A stretch of DNA of 64,000 nucleotides, taken from the NCBI RefSeq assembly GCF_000820845.2, contig NZ_CBXV010000004.1, positions 372,001-436,000 on the forward strand, given 5' to 3'. Below, in pieces: positions 15,398-24,397 of the stretch; position 1 is the first letter of the stretch; each line of letters begins with the position of its first letter. Origin of the DNA: Pyrinomonas methylaliphatogenes. GTDB taxonomy: Bacteria > Acidobacteriota > Blastocatellia > Pyrinomonadales > Pyrinomonadaceae. The notes under the pieces are model-generated. The model had not been told where the DNA came from. It searched no databases and worked only from the letters and a program-made list of their open reading frames with translations. The position numbers were made by a program, and so were the translations under genes.

Positions 15398-16522
15398 TCA
15401 ATTGACGAATCTCCGCATGCGCACGCTGATCGCAAAGCCGATGCCGATGAAGGTGGCGAGCACGGATGAGACTCCTGCGCTCATCAATGGGAGCGGGACG
15501 CCGATGACCGGCAGCAAACCGAGCACCATCCCGATGTTGATGAAGATTTGAAAGGCCAAACCGCCGATAAGGCCCATGATGACGAGCATGCCGGTGCGAT
15601 CGGGCGCTCGCCGCGCGTTGGAGAAAAGGCGTGAAAGAAGCAGCACGTAAGCGATCAGCAGCGAAATGGAGCCGACGAAGCCGGTCGTCTCGGCGGTCAC
15701 GGCGAAGATGAAGTCCGTATGAGGCTCGGGCAGAAATTTGAGACGGCTCTGCGAATATTCCGTCTCGCCCCATGTGCCGAAGACCCTCCCGCGCCCGACC
15801 GTTAGGATCGATTGCCATGTGTGATAGCCGTAACCGCGACGGTCGGCGTTCTCCGGATCGAGGATGACCTTGATGCGTTCTTGCTGATAGCTTTTGATGA
15901 AACCGGTCTTCACGCCGATCGTGTAAGCGGTCGGGACGCTCGCCAGCCCGAGGACCAGCGCGGCGATGACGATCCACAGGCGGATGGCTGAGAGGAAGAG
16001 GACGACGGCCAGCAACGGAAAGTAGGTGAGCGCCGAGCCGGCATCGGGTTCGAGCAGGATGAGCCCGACCGGCAAAGCGAGGATGGCGATCCCTATCGCT
16101 ATCTCTTTCCACGAGAGCGGCCCTTGGCGCGGTTTGCCGAATTGACGGGCGAGCATCAGGATCGTCGGGATTTTGACGAATTCTGAAGGTTGGAATTGAC
16201 CGACGCCCGGGACGCCTATCCAGCAGCGTTGGCCGTTGATCTTGAGCCCGATCCCCGGGATGAGGACGATGACCAATAGCAGTAGACCGAAGATGTAGAA
16301 GGCGGGGGCGTACTGGACCACTTTGCGGTAGTCCGTCAGCGCGACGACGAGCATCGTCACGAGCGCGATCGCTAGCCCGATCAACTGCTTTTGCCAATAG
16401 TTCGCCGTCGGTTGCGCGTTGTAGATCTGCCAGGTGCCGAACAGCACGATCCCTGTCGCCAAGATGGCGAGCAACCAATCGAAGTCGCGATAGCGGCGTT
16501 TCTCAAAGATGGCAGCCATCAT
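15398..16522 (-). CDS. rodA: Rod-shape peptidoglycan glycosyltransferase RodA
   Basis: A 374-residue polytopic membrane protein of the SEDS family. It has about ten hydrophobic segments, the conserved LIPGIGLKINGQRCWI and PSEFVKIPTILMLA motifs, LILLEPDAGSAL and the C-terminal VLGLLPVIGVPLPLMSAGVS. It polymerises lipid II in the elongasome with its cognate PBP2, whose gene overlaps it by 4 bp (ATGA-type). It is the last gene of a minus-strand mreB-mreC-mreD-mrdA-rodA series. Confidence 0.95.
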   Translation of the reverse strand: MMAAIFEKRRYRDFDWLLAILATGIVLFGTWQIYNAQPTANYWQKQLIGLAIALVTMLVVALTDYRKVVQYAPAFYIFGLLLLVIVLIPGIGLKINGQRCWIGVPGVGQFQPSEFVKIPTILMLARQFGKPRQGPLSWKEIAIGIAILALPVGLILLEPDAGSALTYFPLLAVVLFLSAIRLWIVIAALVLGLASVPTAYTIGVKTGFIKSYQQERIKVILDPENADRRGYGYHTWQSILTVGRGRVFGTWGETEYSQSRLKFLPEPHTDFIFAVTAETTGFVGSISLLIAYVLLLSRLFSNARRAPDRTGMLVIMGLIGGLAFQIFINIGMVLGLLPVIGVPLPLMSAGVSSVLATFIGIGFAISVRMRRFVN

Positions 16523-18396
16523 CTATTCATCGCCAGTTGTGGTGCGGGCGCGCCGCGCGTCTTCTCGTAGTAAACGTCGTAGATGGCGCGCACCGCCGGA
16601 GCCGCGTAACTGGCGCCGAACCCGACGTTTTCGATGAGCGCGAGGGCGGCTATTTCCGGTTTATAGGCTGGCGCATACGAGACGAACCAGGAGTGGTCTT
16701 TGTTCTTGCCGACGTCTTTGCCGAGGCTGACGACTTGCGCCGTTCCCGTTTTACCGGCGATGTCGAAGCCCGGCATGCGGATACGAGCCGCCGTGCCCGC
16801 ATCGTTGACCACGGCCCACATCCCGTCCACGACGAGCTTGTGATGTTCGGGCCGGATCGGGACGATCTTCGGCGCCGGTTGCTCGTAAACCTTTCCCGGG
16901 CGAGCGGGGAACGGCCCCATTTCGCGCACGGGTCGGAACTCTTTGAGCAGATGCGGAGTGTAGAGTTTGCCTCCGACGCCGATCGCCGCGATCGCTCGCA
17001 GCAGCGCTAGAGGCGTAACGAACTCGTAAACCTGACCGAACGAAGCGTAGACCGTATCGATATCCTTCCACTGCGGATCGCGCGGATTGAATCGCGCTTT
17101 GAACTCCGGTGACGGGGTCCAACTGCGCAGCTCGTGCGGAAGATCGACCCCCGTGCGTTTGTTGAGCTCAAGCTCATCGACCATACGCATGATGCCGTCG
17201 ATGCCCATCTTCAGACCGAGCCGATAGAAATAGCCATCGCACGACTTCATGATCGCTGTCCGCAGATCGGGCATCCCGTGATTCCCCATGCAGCGCGTGA
17301 ACTTGTTGCCGATCAGGATCCCGCCGCCGCAAAGCAGGCGCGAATGCTCGACGGTGATCGCGCCTTGCTCCAGTCCAGCGATCGCCATCGGGATCTTCCA
17401 GGTCGAGCCGGGCGGGTAGCGCCCACGAATGGCGCGGTTGTAGAGCGGATGTTGCGGGTCGCGCAGCAGCGCGGCGTATTCGGCCCGCCCTTCGCGCGTC
17501 GTGATTCGCTGCGAGAAGAGGTTCGGATCGAACGTCGGGTAAGAGGCCATCGCGAGGATCTCGCCGTTGTTCGGATCCATGACGATGATGACGCCGCGTT
17601 TGGTCGGCATCTTCTTTAATTGCTCTTCCGCCGCGCGTTGCAGGTCAAGATCGATCGTCAAGACCATGTCTTGGCCCGGTTGCGGCGGAACCTCTTCGAG
17701 CACCGCTTGGATATGACCGCGGCTATCGACGACGACGCGACGATAACCATCGCGCCCGCGCAGGTACTCATCGTAGACCGCTTCGACGCCCTCCTGCCCG
17801 ATGATGTCGCCCGGTTTGTAACCCTTCTCCTTGTACTTCGGATCTTCGAGTTGTTTCGGGCTGATCTCGCCGACGTAACCGAGGACGTGCGCGAGCAAGC
17901 CGTCGGGCGGATACTGGCGTTGCGGTTGCTGCTCGACGCGCAATTCGGGAAACTCCAGTTTATGCGCTTCGACCCAGGCGATGTCGGCTGGCGTAGCGTT
18001 CTCCTTGATGCGCACGGATTCAAAAGCGGGCATGGTGCGCATCTGTTCGAACCTTTCGCGCAAAAATTCGGGATCGAGGTTCAGCCCTTGAGAAAGCGGT
18101 TCGACGAGCGCAGAAAGATCCTTCCCCTTCACGTCTTCGCGCGAAAGGATGATGTTGTAGATTGGGCGCGAATCGACGATCACGCGCCCGTATCGGTCCA
18201 TGATGACGCCGCGCGGGGCCGGAATCGGAAGCAGACGGATGCGCTGATTTTCAGCGCGCTCAGCATAGTAGCTGCCGCGCACTATCTGAAGAAAGTAGAG
18301 TCTCCCGGCGAGCACGGCGAGCAGGGCGAAGACGATGATCTGGATTGTGGCGAAGCGCGCGCGCAAGTTTTGCGATTCGTCTTCGAAGAACTTCAT
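16519..18396 (-). CDS. mrdA: Penicillin-binding protein 2 (elongasome transpeptidase)
   Basis: About 625 residues: an N-terminal membrane anchor (FATIQIIVFALLAVLAGRLY), a PBP dimerisation domain with RGVIMDRYGRVIVDSRP, and a transpeptidase domain. The catalytic motifs are PGSTWKIP (SxxK), KSCDGYF (SxD/N) and GKTGTAQV (KTG). It cross-links peptidoglycan with RodA. The start MKFFEDE at 18396 is preferred because an AGAGGCG site precedes it; an in-frame ATG at 18423 would add nine residues. rodA follows with a 4-bp overlap. Confidence 0.94.
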   Translation of the reverse strand: MKFFEDESQNLRARFATIQIIVFALLAVLAGRLYFLQIVRGSYYAERAENQRIRLLPIPAPRGVIMDRYGRVIVDSRPIYNIILSREDVKGKDLSALVEPLSQGLNLDPEFLRERFEQMRTMPAFESVRIKENATPADIAWVEAHKLEFPELRVEQQPQRQYPPDGLLAHVLGYVGEISPKQLEDPKYKEKGYKPGDIIGQEGVEAVYDEYLRGRDGYRRVVVDSRGHIQAVLEEVPPQPGQDMVLTIDLDLQRAAEEQLKKMPTKRGVIIVMDPNNGEILAMASYPTFDPNLFSQRITTREGRAEYAALLRDPQHPLYNRAIRGRYPPGSTWKIPMAIAGLEQGAITVEHSRLLCGGGILIGNKFTRCMGNHGMPDLRTAIMKSCDGYFYRLGLKMGIDGIMRMVDELELNKRTGVDLPHELRSWTPSPEFKARFNPRDPQWKDIDTVYASFGQVYEFVTPLALLRAIAAIGVGGKLYTPHLLKEFRPVREMGPFPARPGKVYEQPAPKIVPIRPEHHKLVVDGMWAVVNDAGTAARIRMPGFDIAGKTGTAQVVSLGKDVGKNKDHSWFVSYAPAYKPEIAALALIENVGFGASYAAPAVRAIYDVYYEKTRGAPAPQLAMNR

Positions 18397-18442
18397 AACG
18401 CCTCTTCCGTGCCCCCCTTTCAAGGGCGCGAGCGGTCCCGAT

Positions 18443-18982
18443 TCATAGGTGACGATTGGTCAATCGGCGGGCCAGACGCCGCCGAACGGCGAACTGGCGA
18501 CGCCTTTGGGCCCTCTCACCGAAGTTGTAATCGTAGATCAACATCAGAATCGTACCGCCGATCGTCGTCGCGATCAATTTGAAAGCTAGCGTCTCAGCGA
18601 ACGGGTAGATCAGCGGTTGGTTGAAAATAGCGTGCAAGAGCGCATAGACGATCGCATCGAGCGCCGTCGCCCCCGCCAGGACGAGGATGCGCATCAAGGG
18701 AGTGTTGAGCATAACGCGCGTGCTGAGCGCGGCGATGATGTAAGCGATCAAGGTTCGGCTGAACCCCCCAGCGCCGAGCAGTCCGCCGCTTAGGGCATCG
18801 ACCGCGAGTCCGATCGCGCCGCCGATCACCACCGCTTGTACGGCGTCGTACTTGAGGGCGTAGTGAACGACGACGATGAGCGGAAGGTCGAGATAGACCG
18901 AGGGCGGCCACACTACGCGAAGGGCCGCTTGGATGGCGACGACAAGCGCGATGGCGATGGCCGCTCGTATCTTTATGCTCAT
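18443..18982 (-). CDS. mreD: Rod shape-determining protein MreD
   Basis: A 179-residue hydrophobic protein with five or six predicted membrane helices (e.g. AAIAIALVVAIQAALRVVWP and PLIVVVHYALKY), position and topology of MreD. It lies between mreC and mrdA. The first eight codons and their 5' flank (18960-18990) are the downstream member of a perfect 31-bp duplication. The upstream copy also carries an ATG at 19050, which opens only a short dead-end frame. The true start at 18982 is the one continuing into the MreD helices. Confidence 0.88.
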   Translation of the reverse strand: MSIKIRAAIAIALVVAIQAALRVVWPPSVYLDLPLIVVVHYALKYDAVQAVVIGGAIGLAVDALSGGLLGAGGFSRTLIAYIIAALSTRVMLNTPLMRILVLAGATALDAIVYALLHAIFNQPLIYPFAETLAFKLIATTIGGTILMLIYDYNFGERAQRRRQFAVRRRLARRLTNRHL

Positions 18983-19058
18983 TTCGGAAATTTTGTCGCT
19001 CTCACTGCTTCTGCTTGTGAAGCAAGTGCCGCTCGTATCTTTATGCTCATTTCGGAAA
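18960..19058. repeat. Repeat-spacer-repeat locus 5, duplicating the mreD start
   Basis: A 31-bp unit, identical at 18960-18990 and 19028-19058, flanks a unique 37-bp spacer (18991-19027). The unit contains the mreD start codon and first codons. Flanking bases differ on both sides, so the match ends sharply at 31 bp. It fills the mreC-mreD junction. Removing one unit would put mreD 17 bp after mreC. Confidence 0.9.
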
Positions 19059-19067
19059 CCCCGGCGC

Positions 19068-19958
19068 TCACCGCCCCTTCTTCTCCACGTTCGGAAGCGA
19101 GCGATCCATCTCCGGACGTTCCGGATGGTAGAGGAGGACGGCGACTTCCTCTAGCGATTCGATCCGCGCGCTCGGTTTCAACAGAATCTCATGGGTCGTC
19201 GTCGCCGCTCCGGGTTTGACTTCGACTACTGTCCCGATCTTCAATCCCGGCGGATAGATCCCATCTTGCCCCGTACTGATCACATAGTCGCCGATATTGA
19301 CCGTCTCTAAGCCGGAAACGTAAAGCATTTTGAGCAGACCGTTATGCTCTTCAGATCCGCGCACGACGCCGATCGCGCTCGATGACCCGAGTTGCCCGAC
19401 GATGGCTCCGACGCCGCTACGTTCATCGGTGATCAGCATCACTTGGGCCGTCCAAGGGCTTGTCGCGACGACGCGCCCGACGAGCCCGTCGCTCGTCACG
19501 ACGGGCATCTGAAGCTCAACGCCCGAGGCCCGCCCTCGATTGATGATGATGGTGTCGAACCACGCAGAAGGATCGCGCGCGATGACGCGCGCCGGAACCA
19601 CCCTGTATTGGCTCTGCTCCTTGAGCTCGAGGAGGCTCTTCAACCGTTCATTCTCGTCGCGCGCGGCGCGCAACTCGCGCAGTTCGGCTTCGGTCGCCGC
19701 CAGACTTCGCCGCAGTTGTTCGTTCTCGTAAGCCGCTCGGTGTAAATCGACCACGTAGCGCACGGCAGCGGAAGCGGAACCGAATAAACTGGTCGCCACG
19801 CGCTCCACAGGCGCGATGATTGCCTGCGCCCAGACGCGAATCAGACGCTGCTTGGTGACAGGGTCGCGCGCATCGATCGTCATCAAAGCGAAGTTGATGG
19901 CGAGCAGAGCGCCGAGCCAAAGCGGGGCGCGTTGTCTGATCTCCCTTTGCGAGAGCAT
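19068..19958 (-). CDS. mreC: Rod shape-determining protein MreC
   Basis: The 296-residue protein has one N-terminal transmembrane segment (APLWLGALLAINFALM). A coiled coil follows at about residues 70-110 (YENEQLRRSLAATEAELREL, then RAARDENERLKSLLEL). The periplasmic double beta-barrel includes WFDTIIINRGRASGVELQMP and VGRVVATSPWTAQVMLITDE. It scaffolds the elongasome in the periplasm. It lies directly after mreB, with about 100 bp between. Confidence 0.93.
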   Translation of the reverse strand: MLSQREIRQRAPLWLGALLAINFALMTIDARDPVTKQRLIRVWAQAIIAPVERVATSLFGSASAAVRYVVDLHRAAYENEQLRRSLAATEAELRELRAARDENERLKSLLELKEQSQYRVVPARVIARDPSAWFDTIIINRGRASGVELQMPVVTSDGLVGRVVATSPWTAQVMLITDERSGVGAIVGQLGSSSAIGVVRGSEEHNGLLKMLYVSGLETVNIGDYVISTGQDGIYPPGLKIGTVVEVKPGAATTTHEILLKPSARIESLEEVAVLLYHPERPEMDRSLPNVEKKGR

Positions 19959-20057
19959 GGCCGTTCGCGCGCGGAGGATGAAGGGAAGTGGGCGCTCTTA
20001 ACATTGTCAGAGGCATGGGAGAGGCGCGCCGCAAAAACCCTTCATGCTGCCGCTCAA

Positions 20058-21104
20058 TTAAACGCCAGTCGCCAGCGCGTTATCCCACTTGACGCGCTTC
20101 AGCAGATTGAAATCCGAAAGCATCTTGCCCGCACCGAGCACGACCGATGAGAGCGGATCTTCGGCGATCGAGACGGGCAAGCCCGTTTCGATCGAGAGAC
20201 GTTTGTCGAGGTTCTTCAAAAGGGCGCCGCCGCCCGTCAAGACGATCCCCCGCTCGACGATATCCGCCGACAGTTCGGGCGGCGTCCGCTCGAGCGCGAC
20301 GCGTACGGCGTTGATGATCGTCGAGACTGAATCGGCCAGCGCTTCGCGCACCTCTTCATCGGTGATCGTGATCGTTTTGGGAATGCCTTCGATCAGATTC
20401 CGCCCGCGCACTTCCATTGAGAGCGGCTCGTCGAGCGGATAGGCCGAGCCGAGCTCGATCTTGATCGTCTCGGCGGTCCGCTCCCCGATCAAGAGGTTGT
20501 ATTTGCGCTTGATGTACTGCGTGATGGCTTCGTCCATCTCGTTGCCGGCAACCCGCACGGCGCGCGAGTAAACGACGCCACCCAAGCTGATGACGGCGAT
20601 ATCCGTGGTCCCGCCGCCGATGTCGACGATCATGTTACCGTGCGGTTCGGTGACGGGAAGGCCAGCGCCGATGGCCGCCGCCATCGCCTCTTCGACCAGA
20701 TAGACTTCGGACGCGCGCGCGCGATAAGCTGAATCTTCCACCGCGCGCCGCTCAACCTGCGTGATCTCGCTCGGAATGCCGATGACGACGCGCGGGCTGA
20801 CCCACGTCTTGCCGTTGTGGGCTTTGCGGATGAAGTGCTGAAGCATCTTCTCCGTCACCTCGAAGTTGGCGATCACGCCGTCTTTCATCGGACGGATGGC
20901 GACGATGTTGCCCGGCGTGCGCCCTAACATCTCTTTCGCCTCTTTGCCCACGGCTTCGACTTCGCCCGTCACCTTGTTGATGGCGACGATCGAGGGTTCA
21001 GAGACGACAATCCCGCGCCCCTTGGCATAGACGAGCGTGTTGGCGGTGCCAAGATCGATGGCCAGATCGCTGGAGAATAGACTGAAGATAGACTTGAATG
21101 CCAT
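20058..21104 (-). CDS. mreB: Rod shape-determining actin homologue MreB
   Basis: The 348-residue protein carries actin-fold signatures: [20 protein letters not shown] (phosphate 1), [36 protein letters not shown] (phosphate 2) and [19 protein letters not shown]. It is the cytoskeletal organiser of lateral wall synthesis. It is first in the mre-mrd-rodA series and 148 bp after the GGDEF gene on the same strand, a gap that may hold the mre promoter. Confidence 0.97.
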   Translation of the reverse strand: MAFKSIFSLFSSDLAIDLGTANTLVYAKGRGIVVSEPSIVAINKVTGEVEAVGKEAKEMLGRTPGNIVAIRPMKDGVIANFEVTEKMLQHFIRKAHNGKTWVSPRVVIGIPSEITQVERRAVEDSAYRARASEVYLVEEAMAAAIGAGLPVTEPHGNMIVDIGGGTTDIAVISLGGVVYSRAVRVAGNEMDEAITQYIKRKYNLLIGERTAETIKIELGSAYPLDEPLSMEVRGRNLIEGIPKTITITDEEVREALADSVSTIINAVRVALERTPPELSADIVERGIVLTGGGALLKNLDKRLSIETGLPVSIAEDPLSSVVLGAGKMLSDFNLLKRVKWDNALATGV

Positions 21105-21252
21105 TTACTCTTTTACCATTTTTCACATGATTTAGATGCATTCGAGAAGTGAACCGTTCTCGCCCTCTCTCATGCCCCAGCCCGCTTCTTCTGCGGCGTA
21201 GCGAAGCGAGGGTTAACGGGCAAAGATACACGAACTAGCCGCACAACGCTAA

Positions 21253-22692
21253 TCAACCGGGGTGATTTTCGCTGTGGGCGTTGGAAGCGGCTGCGGCGGC
21301 GATGCGCACGCAATCTTTCCGTGCCGCTTTCGCTTCATACATAGCAGCATCGGCCCGCGCAAGCAACTGTTGAGGGGACTGGGCGTGTTCCGGAAAAGCC
21401 GCGACGCCGAAACTGGCGGTCAATTGAAGGCGCAGTCCGCGCCCACCTGTGAAGCGGTGATTAGCGATGCGCGCCCGCACGCGCTCGGCGACATGTGCGG
21501 CGTGTTTGGCATCCGTCTCCGGCAGGATGATGACGAACTCGTCGCCGCCGTAGCGTGCCACGATGTCCGTGTCGCGGACCGAAGAGAGGATGACGGCTGC
21601 CATCTCCATTAGCACATGGGAGCCGACTAAGTGGCCATGTTCGTCATTGACGCACTTGAAATCATCGAGGTCGAGGAAGAGGGCGGAGACTGGCGAGCCG
21701 TAGCGTCTGGCGCGCTTGATTTCGCTGATGAGGTGTTGGCGGAGGAAACGTGCGTTATGAAGCTTCGTCAAATCATCGGTTTGCGAGAGGCGCTCCGCTT
21801 CGGCCAAACGAATCGCCCGGAAGATGGCGGCGGCGATCGGCGGGGCCAGCGCCGTCACTAGCATCTCGTCTGCTGGCGAGAAGGCGTTGCCGCGCTCGGC
21901 TTCGATGACGCCCAGAACCTTATCTTCGTGGACCAGCGGCGCGGCGAGCAACGCGCGCCCTTCATCGAGTGCGCTCATGAGTTTGACTTGGGAGGCCGCC
22001 GCTTGAGCGAAGGCCGAGACGCTCGCCACAGATGTGGCGTTTGGCGATGAGCTGGATTGGATGTAGGTCAAAAAGGGTTCGAGCGAAGTCGCGATGCCTT
22101 CATCCTGAGCGAGATAAAAGGTCAAACGCTCGGCGCCGATGAGCGGAGCGAGTTTACGCAAGGTGATCTCGACGGCGCGACGCTGATCTTCCGTAAAATG
22201 GAGCGCTGCGACGAGCGCGAAAGCGGCGCGTAGTGGTTCGGAGGCGAGATCGTCCGGGATTTCGATCTCCGGGAGCGGCCTTCTTTCCGCTTCTTCCTCG
22301 GCGGCGATCTCTGCGACGATATCGCGGCCCTCGATCTCGTGAAGGAGGGCTGGTAGCTGAGCCGCCTCATCGGCGACGAGATGGAAGCCTATGCGCTTCA
22401 GGGCCGCATGGCTGAGACGGCGCGCCGTTTGCGATTCATCGGGCGAGTGGAGGCGGCAGGCGATGATCGGGACTGAAGGCCACCGCGCTTTGGCCCACTG
22501 GACGTTTCGATTGAGCGCGTTCATCCGGTCGCCGGCGATGACTCCGTGGATGATCGCAGATGGGGGCTCGGCAGAGCTCGCTTGATCTTGAACGAAAAGG
22601 ACTTCGATGCCGGCAGCGCGCAGCGCCTCGGTCAGCTCTCCGACCGCGGGCGCGCTCCTTTCACAGTTAAGAAGGATCACTCGTTTGGTCAT
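21253..22692 (-). CDS. Diguanylate cyclase with degenerate receiver-like and GAF domains
   Basis: The 479-residue protein has an N-terminal alpha/beta domain resembling a receiver but lacking the usual phospho-Asp strand. A GAF-like region lies at about 165-310 (LLAAPLVHEDKVLGVIEAER). The C-terminal GGDEF domain shows SQTDDLTKLHNARFL, LFLDLDDFKCVND and the active-site RYGGDEFVIILPE. It should make c-di-GMP from two GTP. It is soluble (no membrane segment). No EAL or HD-GYP gene is adjacent; the HD-GYP gene of this window is at 60062. Confidence 0.88.
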   Translation of the reverse strand: MTKRVILLNCERSAPAVGELTEALRAAGIEVLFVQDQASSAEPPSAIIHGVIAGDRMNALNRNVQWAKARWPSVPIIACRLHSPDESQTARRLSHAALKRIGFHLVADEAAQLPALLHEIEGRDIVAEIAAEEEAERRPLPEIEIPDDLASEPLRAAFALVAALHFTEDQRRAVEITLRKLAPLIGAERLTFYLAQDEGIATSLEPFLTYIQSSSSPNATSVASVSAFAQAAASQVKLMSALDEGRALLAAPLVHEDKVLGVIEAERGNAFSPADEMLVTALAPPIAAAIFRAIRLAEAERLSQTDDLTKLHNARFLRQHLISEIKRARRYGSPVSALFLDLDDFKCVNDEHGHLVGSHVLMEMAAVILSSVRDTDIVARYGGDEFVIILPETDAKHAAHVAERVRARIANHRFTGGRGLRLQLTASFGVAAFPEHAQSPQQLLARADAAMYEAKAARKDCVRIAAAAASNAHSENHPG

Positions 22693-22716
22693 GCCTGAAG
22701 CCCCCGTCTGCTCGCC

Positions 22717-23964
22717 TCAACGGCTACGTTCTCCGATGGGAAAGCGGTAGCGCTCGCGATGGCCCTGCGAGTCTTCGGCTTCGACAGAAAGTTCGCGTGT
22801 ACCTGCCGGGATGGCGACCTGCAACCGAAAGGATCCGTCGCGCGCCGCGAGCGTTTCGCGCCCGGCGATGCGGACAGTATTGCCCGGCTGGGTGCGTCCG
22901 CGCACGATGTAGATGTTTCCGGCGACGTATTCGGTCTCAACGTCCCACACGACGAGCCGAGCGCTATCTTGAGCGACGATGATGCTGAACTTCTGAGGTT
23001 CGCTCCACTCGCTGACCTGCCCCGAGGGGGCGACGGCGCACACGCGCCAATAGTAGACGCCCGGGCGCAACTCACCGACGTTGAACTCCGTTGAGGTCAA
23101 TTGATCGCGTTCGATCACCTTGCCGGTGGCGACGAAGAAGGGAGAAGTGGCGACCTCGACGCGGTAGTAGGCCGGCGTGCCCGTGCTCGGACGTTGCCAT
23201 CGCAAGACGATGGAACTGGAGCTGCCCGCGCGCACGATGATCCGTTCGAGGTCGCGGGGCGCTGTCGGGATCGGGACGTCGAGCAGATGCTCGCGCCGCG
23301 CGATGTTGCCCATCTGATTGATCGCCAAATATTCGCCGGCGCGTATGACCGTCTTCTCGCCGCTGCGCGTGGTGGTTTCGATGCTGCCCGTGCTGACGCG
23401 AATGTCCTCGGTGTTATCCTCGCGCACGCCGAAACTGGCTCCCGTTTGAGCGGCCAAGCGGCTTTCGGTCAGGCGCGTTTCGATGATGTTGTTGGTCTTA
23501 TCGGTCTGCTCCTCGGTGCGGACGTTGATCTGGCCGCGTTCGACTGCAACGCGCACGTTGGTCTGTTGCCCGCCATCGATGATCTGATTATCGCGTATCG
23601 TGACCACGCTGTTGGGGCGGACCAGCAAGGTCGAACCGTCAGCCAAAAGGATGCGCGCTCGTCCATCGGTCTGCGTCTGCACGATGTCGCCCGGGAAAAG
23701 CTGCGTGTTAGCGTTGACCTGAACGGTTTCGCGCGTTTGCGCGCGCACGACGCGGACGTCGCCCTCGAAGGAGAGGAAGCGCGCTCCAGTCCTGATGGTC
23801 GCTTCATCGTTCTTGAACGGGTTGCCGTGCCGCCAAAAATAGATAAGCGCGCTGCCCAGCGCGATCCCGAGCAGAAGAAGAGTGATGAAGATATAGACGG
23901 ATCGTTTGGAAAGGACCAACCATTCGATTTCGAAAAGGGATGGCTGCTTGGTACGCATGGCCAA
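22717..23964 (-). CDS. Membrane-anchored FecR-domain protein with fibronectin-like tail
   Basis: A 415-residue protein with one transmembrane helix at about 20-45 (YIFITLLLLGIALGSALIYF). The periplasmic FecR domain reads FLSFEGDVRVVRAQTRETVQ, LFPGDIVQTQTDGRARILLA and TLLVRPNSVVTI, then TGSIETTTRSGEKTVIRAGE. A fibronectin type III-like segment follows (RPSTGTPAYYRVEVATSPFF, then YWRVCAVAPSGQVSEWSEPQ). FecR domains sense or bind in the periplasm, often with sigma factors. None is adjacent, so it may have a structural role. It follows the GGDEF gene in reverse order on the same strand, 24 bp away. Confidence 0.82.
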   Translation of the reverse strand: MAMRTKQPSLFEIEWLVLSKRSVYIFITLLLLGIALGSALIYFWRHGNPFKNDEATIRTGARFLSFEGDVRVVRAQTRETVQVNANTQLFPGDIVQTQTDGRARILLADGSTLLVRPNSVVTIRDNQIIDGGQQTNVRVAVERGQINVRTEEQTDKTNNIIETRLTESRLAAQTGASFGVREDNTEDIRVSTGSIETTTRSGEKTVIRAGEYLAINQMGNIARREHLLDVPIPTAPRDLERIIVRAGSSSSIVLRWQRPSTGTPAYYRVEVATSPFFVATGKVIERDQLTSTEFNVGELRPGVYYWRVCAVAPSGQVSEWSEPQKFSIIVAQDSARLVVWDVETEYVAGNIYIVRGRTQPGNTVRIAGRETLAARDGSFRLQVAIPAGTRELSVEAEDSQGHRERYRFPIGERSR

Positions 23965-24006
23965 AACATATCAAACCAAGATTGCGGGGCTTCAAGCTGA
24001 AAACTC

Positions 24007-24039
24007 TTTCTGCCGAAGCGCTCTTCGCTTGGGCAGAAA
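24007..24039. terminator. Long stem-loop in the divergent gap upstream of fecR-like gene
   Basis: TTTCTGCCGAAGCG (24007-24020) pairs with CGCTTGGGCAGAAA (24026-24039) through a 5-nt loop, with one mismatch in 14. It lies in the 433-bp gap 23965-24397 between the divergent FecR-like and amidohydrolase genes, where no gene was seen. Its role is unknown: leader structure of the fecR-like mRNA or a mobile palindromic element. Confidence 0.5.
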
Positions 24040-24397
24040 ATCGCTGGGTGAGGGGGCAGGCGCAGCCTTCCGAGCGGCACCCACGTGCAAATTATCATAG
24101 CCTCATTTCGGCTTCAAGCTCTATGCTCTCTTCGCTGAAATAGGTCCTCTTGCAGGCTGATCGGCATCCATCCGCGCATGGATCGGTGGCGCTCGTCGCC
24201 TCGAATCTCGCTCCTTTTTATTCGGCTGCGCATCGCGAACGCTTGACTTCTCATGCCACTTTAATGGATGTTAAGCGCCCAAGCTCTTCTCATTAACTCA
24301 AAAGGATCGAAGGCCTTCGCTTTTTGCCGAGGAAGGCGAAAGATGCTTGGCAGGCATTGGCTTTCCCGTAACTGGCTTTCTTAGGAGGAAAGGGGGA

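Noticed and set aside
23990-24140. Similar CGGCTTCAAGCT phrases at about 23988 and 24114 as an eighth pair
   Set aside because: Match is only about 11 bp and spacing about 125 bp, outside the common geometry.
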